A stretch of DNA of 64,000 nt from Methylomarinum sp. Ch1-1 (GTDB lineage Bacteria; Pseudomonadota; Gammaproteobacteria; Methylococcales; Methylomonadaceae). The stretch spans positions 1 through 64,000 of the forward strand of contig NZ_CP157742.1 of NCBI RefSeq assembly GCF_030717995.2, written 5' to 3'. The notes beneath the pieces were generated by a model. It ran no database searches and was not told the DNA's origin. It worked only from the letters and a program-made list of their open reading frames with translations. Below are positions 58,201-64,000 of this stretch, piece after piece (position 1 is the first letter of the stretch; each line of letters starts with the position of its first letter). Both the position numbers and the translations under genes were made by a program.

Positions 58201-58290
58201 CGTCATGAACACAACATTCAGTGTACCGGAGCCATCTCGTTAGAACAACAAATTATTGTCCTGTACGATGTCCCATTTTTTCGCGGGAGA

Positions 58291-58488
58291 GCCGGGCTTC
58301 GGCCGCGATCAAGCCGATTCAGCGCGCTGGCGGTTGGGCGGCGAGAACAGGGATGGTTTCGCCGTGCAGCCAGGGAGGGCTATGCCCGGAACTTTTGGTG
58401 ATCCACCGAGGCGAGCAATTCGGGAGGGCATGGGAACAATACAGGGAGGTATTGTGCTTGCCCGGACGAGTTGCGGAGGAGGCACGCA
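58291..58488. repeat. CRISPR-flanking direct repeat, right copy (~195 bp)
   Basis: Same orientation and order of conserved blocks as 56975-57168, about 75-80% identical by eye. The stem CAATAC-AGGGAG-GTATTG replaces CAAAAC-AAGGAA-GTTTTG of the left copy. Sequence to 58680 has further GC-rich motifs but no credible gene. Confidence 0.65.
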
Positions 58489-58893
58489 GGCGCTCGATCG
58501 ACGATGCTTCGGGGTGGTAGGCGCCGGCTATCGGCTCGATGCTCAATGGGCAATGGACAGGGAGGTCGATTGCCCGTGGTCCAGGGATGGCACTTCACCC
58601 GGAACGCTCAAATTGCCACGGTGGCCAGCATTTGCGCCGGAGAGTTCAAAAGCAGACAGGGACGTGGGCTTTTGAGCCGGAGGCGCAAGTGCTGATTAAT
58701 GAAGATTAATTGATTGGAAAAAATTATTTTGTCAACTGAGTATAGAGAAAGATACACTAATTTGGAGTCTAGTTAATAAACTAACGGTATTTTGAATAGC
58801 ATTTGTAACAAAATCTAAGCGGGTGAAATGTCCTACACTCTAAATTCTGTGAGCTGTAAGTGCTTATTTTCTTAATTATCAAGGGGAAGAACA
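58489..58893. other. Non-coding stretch before the thioredoxin-like gene
   Basis: A GC-rich part to about 58690, then AT-rich. The promoter of the gene at 58894 should lie within 58730-58880, and AAGGGGAAG precedes its ATG. Nothing else is recognised. Confidence 0.4.
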
Positions 58894-59385
58894 ATGGACT
58901 ATAAATTAATAGAAGTAATAAAGCACCCATTTGCCCTCATATGGAGTCCATTTATTGAATGGCTTGCTAAAATAATATTAGCAGCAAAACCAGTATGGTA
59001 TGTGGATTATGAAGAAGCCCTTTTGAACGCCAATCAAAATGGCAAAATTGTATTGGCAAATTTTACGGGTAGCGATTGGTGTCCACATTGTATAAACTTA
59101 AAAAAAGAGGTATTTAATACGGTCTATTTCTGGCTCTGGGCCAATAAGAATGTAATTCTTTTGGAACTCTATTTTCCAAATAATCCAGAAGATACGATAG
59201 CGCAGAACCAGATGCTGCAAACAAAATATGGTGTCAACTCATATCCTACTGTAATTGGTATTAATGCCGATGGGTCGGAGAGAGGTCGCGTTAGTGGCTA
59301 CAGTTCGGGAACAGGAGTGATTAACTGGATATCGATGTTTGAAACCGTAGTGGGTCTAAATACTTCCCCCGCGAACGATACCTGA
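58894..59385 (+). CDS. Thioredoxin-fold protein with WCPHC motif
   Basis: A 163-residue protein. An N-terminal hydrophobic segment (about 11-31, HPFALIWSPFIEWLAKIILA) may anchor it. The thioredoxin-like domain has FTGSDWCPHCINLKKEVFNT (redox CxxC at about 62-66) and YGVNSYPTVIGINADGSERG with a cis-Pro. This is the DsbD-gamma/thioredoxin_7 style found in small redox proteins. The ribosome site AGGGGAAG lies just before the ATG. It has no obvious partner nearby. Confidence 0.82.
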   Translation: MDYKLIEVIKHPFALIWSPFIEWLAKIILAAKPVWYVDYEEALLNANQNGKIVLANFTGSDWCPHCINLKKEVFNTVYFWLWANKNVILLELYFPNNPEDTIAQNQMLQTKYGVNSYPTVIGINADGSERGRVSGYSSGTGVINWISMFETVVGLNTSPANDT

Positions 59386-59624
59386 TGAGAAGTTGTATAT
59401 AAAATTTAAGTTGCCTGATTTTAGATTGTTGGCTGAATCAAAATTAGAAGTAGGGGGCAGCTCACGAAACGGAAAAATCGTACGCTCAGCCTCGCGGGAC
59501 TCCCGTAGAGGCCGAAACTTACATGCTCGTCATATGATTCTGCCGCCAAATCTAGTCCCTGTCAGACGGATGTGCTCCCAGCCCAACGGTGAGATGCCAT
59601 TACGATGGATTAAGAACCGTCAAA
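59386..59624. other. Intergenic stretch with shared 29 bp sequence
   Basis: It contains 59458-59486, a near-identical copy of 21737-21766. The remainder includes a hairpin-like CGCGGGACTCCCG at 59495-59507 but no gene is supported. Confidence 0.45.
59458..59486. repeat. 29 bp sequence shared with 21737-21766
   Basis: CAGCTCACGAAACGGAAAAA then TCGTACGCT. One A shorter than the other copy, same orientation. Confidence 0.5.
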
Positions 59625-60440
59625 TCAATGATCGCTATACGTCGTTTTGCAAACATTTCTTTGGTCGCATGCCACAGTTTTCTTGATAGTAGTTGGTTTT
59701 CGTACTGGTTGACTTGAAGCCACCGTACTAGAGCTGGACATGCTAGGTTCCGTGTGAACTTGCGTTACAGGCTTACCGTTTGCCACAAGTGTTAGGATAT
59801 TTTGGTTTTGTGTCATGCGAAAATATCGCAACGTATTCATGCCGATCAACACTTCATCGAGGTGACCATTTATCTTGGCATCCAGATTACGGATCAGAGC
59901 ATTACCAATCTTTAGGGTATTAATGGTGGTTTTACGTACTGACACGCTTCCGCCAGCTGTATTCGCTTGAGCATATTGACCATAGGGAAGTCTTGCTGAG
60001 GCCGCGAACTTTTCTGGTATTACGGTCTTAGTGGCTCCGGTATCGATCAGAAAGGGCATGGGGACATTATTTATCAGGACTGTGCCCCTGAAGTGCCCCT
60101 GTTTGTCCGCCTTTATTCTTATACCGCCAGATATAGCTGGGATTGGTTGTGCGGAAGTAGGCGCTGGGGCTGGTCTTTGCTCTGGAATGTACACAACCTG
60201 GGGATTTTGTTTAATGGCTTGCCTTATCTTAATCTGTTCCATGAGCAAGCCGGAGCCATACCAAATAGCGGCTAATGACAAGATTGTGGGTATCAGATAC
60301 CGAGATCGATGGTTCTGTGGTTTCCTTCTATAAGGGGTGTGCGCCCGGTTGGTTCGACGAAGGTCCGTAAAATTAAAATCATCTTCCTCCAATGTTTTTT
60401 TGTACTTTTCCCAATAATAATCCCGATCCTGTATGCCCAT
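59625..60440 (-). CDS. Membrane-anchored retropepsin-like aspartic protease
   Basis: A 271-residue protein. A cytoplasmic N-terminus of about 45 residues is followed by one TM segment (YLIPTILSLAAIWYGSGLLM, about 49-67), a Pro/Ala linker and a retropepsin-like domain from about 105. The domain has PFLIDTGATKTVIPEKFA (catalytic DTG) and EVLIGMNTLRYFRM. This fits the TIGR02281/clan AA single-chain protease group, expected to act in the periplasm as a dimer. A Ser/Thr-rich C-terminal tail follows. Confidence 0.82.
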   Translation of the reverse strand: MGIQDRDYYWEKYKKTLEEDDFNFTDLRRTNRAHTPYRRKPQNHRSRYLIPTILSLAAIWYGSGLLMEQIKIRQAIKQNPQVVYIPEQRPAPAPTSAQPIPAISGGIRIKADKQGHFRGTVLINNVPMPFLIDTGATKTVIPEKFAASARLPYGQYAQANTAGGSVSVRKTTINTLKIGNALIRNLDAKINGHLDEVLIGMNTLRYFRMTQNQNILTLVANGKPVTQVHTEPSMSSSSTVASSQPVRKPTTIKKTVACDQRNVCKTTYSDH

Positions 60441-60448
60441 TTATCCTC

Positions 60449-60739
60449 TCAACATTGTAGTTTTTTCCATAATTCTTTGATGATCATCTCGGAAGCGTCG
60501 TCCGGATGAACTGTACCGCAATCAACCAGTAATTTGTTACCAGGCTCGTGCAGCCCAAAAGCGTTTCGGATCGCTAGACCCAGCGTGAAATGCAGATCGA
60601 ATAGCTCGTCTTCCGGCGTCAGCGCAAGCATGAGCTTTTGTTCGCCGGTTAGAATGGCTAGTAGTCGTTTTACAGCGTCGGCAACAGTTTTCGGCGGTTC
60701 CGTTATGTTTTTCAGCTGACGTGACCAAGTATCTGTCAT
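60449..60739 (-). CDS. Small conserved protein, paralogue 1 (DUF6794-like)
   Basis: 96 residues from ATG 60739 (MTDTWSRQLKNI). The motif pattern PPKTVADAVKRLLAILTGEQ, LFDLHFTLGLAIRNAFGLHE and LLVDCGTVHPDDASEMIIKE matches the gene at 60933-61238 point for point. This family of about 95-100 residues has no known function; the label DUF6794 is from memory. It precedes the protease gene by 8 bp. Confidence 0.7.
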   Translation of the reverse strand: MTDTWSRQLKNITEPPKTVADAVKRLLAILTGEQKLMLALTPEDELFDLHFTLGLAIRNAFGLHEPGNKLLVDCGTVHPDDASEMIIKELWKKLQC

Positions 60740-60932
60740 GAACCAATGTGATAGAGGTGGAAGTATGCCCTGAGTGAGTCCTTCAAACACAGGGCATGGG
60801 GTCTTAGTTAATGAAATACGCCTTCCGGCATATTGCAAGATAGTTCAAGGGTGAATTTTTGCAAATATTGGGGCGCCTATTTATCGGAAACCCCAAATTC
60901 ATTGGCAGACTAGGGCAGGAGCTCTAAGAGAG

Positions 60933-61238
60933 TTAAGCCCTGGTTTGTTCCATTGTCAGTCTTTTCCAGGTTTTGTTGATGATCACCCCGGAAGCGTCGT
61001 CCGGGTGATCGACGCCGCAGTCGGCCAATAACCGGCTGTTCTTGTCATGCAGGCCGAAGGCATTCCGGATCTCCGCCCCAAGACCGAAATGCAGATCGAT
61101 CAAATCTTCCTCACGCATCGAGGCGATGGCGGCCTTGTCCTCATCGCTCAATATCGACAAGAGCCGGGCAACGGCTTCGTGGACGGTGATCGGAGGTTGG
61201 AAATTGTTCTGGAAAAAGGTGGACCAATTCTGCATCAA
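60933..61238 (-). CDS. Small conserved protein, paralogue 2 (DUF6794-like)
   Basis: 101 residues. PPITVHEAVARLLSILSDED, DLIDLHFGLGAEIRNAFGLH and LLADCGVDHPDDASGVIINK mirror the neighbouring gene. Such proteins commonly occur singly, so the tandem pair suggests local duplication with divergence (about 50% identity by eye). Function unknown. Confidence 0.7.
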   Translation of the reverse strand: MMQNWSTFFQNNFQPPITVHEAVARLLSILSDEDKAAIASMREEDLIDLHFGLGAEIRNAFGLHDKNSRLLADCGVDHPDDASGVIINKTWKRLTMEQTRA

Positions 61239-61647
61239 TATGACTTAGTTTTTAGGGCTCGTAATTAGGGGAGGGGATAATTACCACATCCGCCGGATTT
61301 TGCTTTTCTCTTGCTCGATTTTCTTGCCGACCAGGCGGTCCCAAAGTTTGATGCCCGACATCGTTATCAATTTCTTTCACCTTTCGAGCATTTTGTGTTG
61401 GCCGATATACGATATAGCGGCTATTTACTTAGTGCCGTTTGGGATCGCACATGCGCGATTAGTCGCCTGATCCTGTGTCGCTCAAGCCCTGTCATGCCTG
61501 GCTTTCACGGCGTTAACCGGGGGGCTGATATTTATTGGTGTCCTCTGTTCGGTTGCTGGCAGTGTAATGATTACACTAAAAGCATTCCTAGTTATCAATT
61601 TCTTTCACCTTTCGAGCATTTTGTGTTGGCCGGTATACGGTTAGCGG
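61239..61647. other. Intergenic stretch with a duplicated segment
   Basis: It holds the first copy (61363-61490) of a 127 bp duplication and the start of the second. The 100 bp between them contains GTAATGATTAC. No gene is supported. Confidence 0.5.
61363..61490. repeat. 127 bp direct duplication, first copy
   Basis: From GTTATCAATTTCTTTCACCT to CGCTCAAGCCCT. The copy at 61591-61717 has only a few differences (GATATACGATATAGCGG versus GGTATACGGTTAGCGG). Confidence 0.85.
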
Positions 61648-61717
61648 CTATTTACTTAGTGCCGTTTGGGATCGCACATGCGCGATCAGTCGCCTGATCC
61701 TGTGTCGCTCAAGCCCT
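61591..61717. repeat. 127 bp direct duplication, second copy
   Basis: It includes the last ~70 bp of the gene 61648-62082. The free copy at 61363 is therefore a duplicate of this gene's 3' end and downstream region. Confidence 0.85.
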
Positions 61718-62082
61718 TTCACCAGGCCTAAATGCTTGGCTGTTTCGTCATAGGTTGGATGCATTGGGTTTGCATCGGCGTGAAAAAACGCGAGTTTTTC
61801 ATCCGGTGTGGCATTGAGGTCTTTGTGCGCCGTTAGCCAAGTCGTCCATATTTTTTGGTTTTCCTCCGTCATATGAGAATGCAGCACTTTGATTAGATAG
61901 ATTGCTCTCATTAACCCGGGCCGATCATAACAAGCCAGCTGATCAATCAATGCAATCGAATCTGTTGTTGAGTTAGATAATAGAACTTTGATGCAAATTA
62001 CCAGATCGGGATACATATCCCGGGATCTGGAAAAGCATTCGTTATGGCACAGTTTGAAAAAACTATCCAAAAATTCACTCAT
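61648..62082 (-). CDS. Hypothetical helical protein
   Basis: A 144-residue, probably all-helical protein (FFKLCHNECFSRSRDMYPDL, RPGLMRAIYLIKVLHSHMTE, KIWTTWLTAHKDLNATPDEK). There is no signal peptide. Its start overlaps the metallophosphoesterase stop by 8 bp, so it is in the same operon. The 3' end is part of the 127 bp duplication. No family is recognised. Confidence 0.6.
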   Translation of the reverse strand: MSEFLDSFFKLCHNECFSRSRDMYPDLVICIKVLLSNSTTDSIALIDQLACYDRPGLMRAIYLIKVLHSHMTEENQKIWTTWLTAHKDLNATPDEKLAFFHADANPMHPTYDETAKHLGLVKGLERHRIRRLIAHVRSQTALSK

Positions 62083-62920
62083 GCTCCAACTCGATTAATT
62101 TGTTTACGGAAAATTCCGGACAAAGATACTTAGGGTATCCCCTCGGATTGGAGACAATCCGAACGTTGGCCACCCGATAATCGACCGGCTTGTGAATATG
62201 GCCATGACACCATAAATCGATGCAATTCGCTCTTTTGGCTATGAACTCTTCCAGGTTTGAAGCGTAGGTAAAATCATTGTCTTCCGTCGAACGCAGAGAA
62301 GGGGCGTGGTGTGTTACCACTACCGTTTTGCCTTCATATTGTTGGGCCAGCTGGTGGTCAAGCCAGCTCAGTGATTGCTGATGAAGCAGATAGGCCACCG
62401 TTGGTGAAAAATAAACCGGGTCGAAGCCGAAAAACGAATCCGTTAATGCCGTCATCAGTTCCTTTGCCTGCTCCAAATTATCAGTGTTTTGCCACCATTG
62501 TTGACATTTGATGTAGCGATAATCATTCATGTCACGTTCTGCTGTAGTCACGGCCTCAATGGAGTAGCGATCGAAGTCGGTCCAGAGTGTCGTACCGAGG
62601 AAACGGACACCATCGATGATCACGGCGTCCTTTTCCAGAAAATGAATGTCCAGCTCCCGGGCTTTGGCACGCATGTCGTCGAGAGCGCTCAGATCGGATT
62701 CGTAATACTCATGGTTACCGGGGACATAGATGATGTCCTTGGTGGAGAACCGTTTTCTGGCCCATTCAAGTCCGTTCGTCCGTTCGCCGATATCGCCGCA
62801 CAAGACGATCACGTCCGCTTCGCGAGGGTAACTAAAGCGAAGTTTTTTGTGATTGAACGTCATGTACGCTTGGTGATGCGCCATTTCGATATGAATGTCG
62901 CTAACCAAAAATAGCTTCAT
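62075..62920 (-). CDS. Metallophosphoesterase 1
   Basis: A 281-residue calcineurin-like phosphoesterase. Motifs in order: FLVSDIHIE (DxH), DVIVLCGDIGER (GD), YVPGNHEYYE (GNHE), VVVTHHAPS (H) and LWCHGHIHKPVDY (GHxH). All metal ligands are present. It is likely cytoplasmic. It overlaps the next phosphoesterase gene by 4 bp, so the two are translationally coupled. The substrate is unknown. Confidence 0.9.
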   Translation of the reverse strand: MKLFLVSDIHIEMAHHQAYMTFNHKKLRFSYPREADVIVLCGDIGERTNGLEWARKRFSTKDIIYVPGNHEYYESDLSALDDMRAKARELDIHFLEKDAVIIDGVRFLGTTLWTDFDRYSIEAVTTAERDMNDYRYIKCQQWWQNTDNLEQAKELMTALTDSFFGFDPVYFSPTVAYLLHQQSLSWLDHQLAQQYEGKTVVVTHHAPSLRSTEDNDFTYASNLEEFIAKRANCIDLWCHGHIHKPVDYRVANVRIVSNPRGYPKYLCPEFSVNKLIELEHE

Positions 62921-63594
62921 GTAAAAATTTCTCCCGCCAGGTTAACTACGCCGCCCATAGCTACTCCGTTGACAGCTAATCCGTTCTGCAATCGAGTGCG
63001 ATAATCTTCATGATGATGGCCGTGAAAGACTTGTTTTGCACCGATAGCGTGGGCCAGCTCATCGATGACGGCAAAGCCGAAACGGTGACAACTCGGGGCT
63101 TCGTGTGTCACTAAAATATCGGCTTTGATATTCGCTTTCATCCACTCAAACTCATGGTGCCAAATTGCGTGCTTGATATGCAGCGGCATTTTTTTCACCG
63201 ATCGCGATTTGCAGGCCAGCCAACTTTCACGGTTCGGCCATTTTGGCTCTTTCCCAGGCCTCCAGACACGACCGAGAAAAATACCTCCTAGCCCAGCTAT
63301 TCTCAGTCCGCCGACCTCGATCACCTTCAAATGCAGGTTGTTGTCGCCGAATGCCGAGTGATACAGGTTTTCGTATTCCGCCTGAGAATCGAAATCATGG
63401 TTGCCCGGGATCCAGTAGATTTGTGTCATGCCGATCACTGCCTGTAGATAGTTCTCCAGTGGCATCTCCAGGTTGTAATCTCCCAACATTACGACGGCTG
63501 CCGGCCGATACTTGTGCACGGCATAAATCAAGTTATCGAAGCAGCCGTGCGGGTCGCCGGCGAACAACAAGTGATTGTGTTTTTCGTTATCCAT
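62917..63594 (-). CDS. Metallophosphoesterase 2
   Basis: 225 residues from ATG 63594 (MDNEKHNHLLFAGDPHGCFD); the longer frame upstream overlaps the ATPase gene and is less likely. Motifs: FAGDPHGCF (DxH), VVMLGDYN (GD), WIPGNHDFDS (GNHD), ILVTHEAPS (H) and VFHGHHHEDY (GHxH). It is a second, divergent calcineurin-like enzyme in the same operon. The substrate is unknown. Confidence 0.87.
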   Translation of the reverse strand: MDNEKHNHLLFAGDPHGCFDNLIYAVHKYRPAAVVMLGDYNLEMPLENYLQAVIGMTQIYWIPGNHDFDSQAEYENLYHSAFGDNNLHLKVIEVGGLRIAGLGGIFLGRVWRPGKEPKWPNRESWLACKSRSVKKMPLHIKHAIWHHEFEWMKANIKADILVTHEAPSCHRFGFAVIDELAHAIGAKQVFHGHHHEDYRTRLQNGLAVNGVAMGGVVNLAGEIFT

Positions 63595-63605
63595 TGCCAA
63601 CCCCG

Positions 63606-64000
63606 CTAATGCACAAAGCCGATCGGACGGATTTTTCCGGTTAAGGAATTCTTTATCACTAGGTCTTCCGCCTGAAGCGTGATGTGCTCGGTATTGCTTT
63701 GCTCTTGCCGTAACACCGCCCGGCCACAAGCCCGAACCAGTTCGCGCTGAATCAGTCTTGGATCGACCTGGCTACCGATGATCTTGTCAACGACCTCATC
63801 GGCTAAGCGCTCACTGAACCGATGTCCCCAGCTATGTTGGCGCCTGATATTTTTAAAAATAGATTGCAGCACATTACGCATTTGACGGGCGTTCGGCTGC
63901 TGGACCTCAAGCACGGCTAAACGTGACACGATCGGATCCGGAATCCGGTGCAACTCATTGGCCGTCGCTACCCAAACGATATGCGAGCAATCCACTGGCA
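63606..64000 (-). CDS. AAA+ ATPase, C-terminal part (runs off the window)
   Basis: At least 131 residues with no start in the window. HIVWVATANELHRIPDPIVS followed by RLAVLEVQQP is the sensor-1/arginine-finger region of an AAA+ ATPase. A small helical lid domain follows (DEVVDKIIGSQVDPRLIQRE, LVRACGRAVLRQ). It resembles Lon-like or MoxR-like ATPases. It lies 11 bp upstream of the phosphoesterase pair and probably heads or belongs to that operon. Confidence 0.75.
   Translation of the reverse strand, partial: PVDCSHIVWVATANELHRIPDPIVSRLAVLEVQQPNARQMRNVLQSIFKNIRRQHSWGHRFSERLADEVVDKIIGSQVDPRLIQRELVRACGRAVLRQEQSNTEHITLQAEDLVIKNSLTGKIRPIGFVH

Noticed and set aside
59393-59686. 97-residue plus-strand frame
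   Set aside because: No family features; overlaps the 29 bp repeat and the end of the protease gene.

Overview
This 64 kb window looks like accessory DNA of a gammaproteobacterium. The style of the IS families and hypothetical genes suggests a Methylococcales-type methanotroph, but that is an impression and no core metabolic gene here proves it. The right third is a plasmid backbone: a Rep_3 initiator with an iteron origin, KfrA, a ParA operon and a CRISPR array without cas genes. The whole window may therefore be a plasmid or an integrated plasmid. Decayed genes, insertion sequences and small mobile units dominate the left two thirds.

Layout. 1-8.7 kb: three hypothetical genes and a lipoprotein gene, all on the minus strand, separated by attC-like imperfect palindromes. 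This looks like an integron cassette array without an integrase, broken by two near-identical IS91-like elements and one ISL3 element. 8.7-10.7 kb: a decayed REP-associated transposase between two REP palindromes, then an intact IS with 9 bp target duplication. 11-15.2 kb: a two-gene Gabija-like defence module (OLD-family ATPase-TOPRIM nuclease plus UvrD-like helicase). 15.5-21 kb: two toxin-antitoxin pairs, a complete tyrosine recombinase, an IS4 element and, at both ends, a 73 bp direct repeat. 21-23 kb: a truncated integrase and a truncated aminotransferase. 23-30 kb: a giant Rhs/YD-repeat protein with a C-terminal HNH nuclease and an adjacent probable immunity gene. 30.2-33.8 kb: a group II intron lodged inside the terminal inverted repeat of an IS66 element. 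34-40.5 kb: a decayed DUF1778/GNAT toxin-antitoxin pair and a hybrid histidine kinase followed by an HD-GYP response regulator. 40.5-47.2 kb: IS remnants, a DUF3147 gene split by an IS, a WGR protein, an AAA/DUF4143 ATPase, an IS1380 element and a truncated DnaQ-type exonuclease. 47.4-49.3 kb: a lone cassette-like unit carrying a Sel1-repeat lipoprotein whose stop codon lies inside an attC-like site.

49.5-56.3 kb: plasmid maintenance genes. The Rep gene reads away from nine iterons. A minus-strand operon has two unknown genes, ParA, a small ribbon-helix-helix-like partner and a ChaN-like secreted protein, and ends at a clear terminator. Upstream of or between its genes are four blocks of pentamer repeats (ATATC/GATAT in 5 bp register), a candidate centromere and operator system. 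56.3-58.7 kb is a non-coding locus: a palindrome, a DnaA box, an 18 bp-stem hairpin, and a 13-repeat CRISPR array between two direct copies of a ~195 bp sequence that shows a compensatory base-pair change. 58.9-64 kb holds a thioredoxin-like protein, a retropepsin-like protease, two paralogous small proteins, a 127 bp duplication, two metallophosphoesterases and the end of an AAA+ ATPase.

The most unusual signals are the pentamer arrays of the ParA operon, the repeat-flanked CRISPR locus, and the cassette-like attC sites associated with IS91-like elements.
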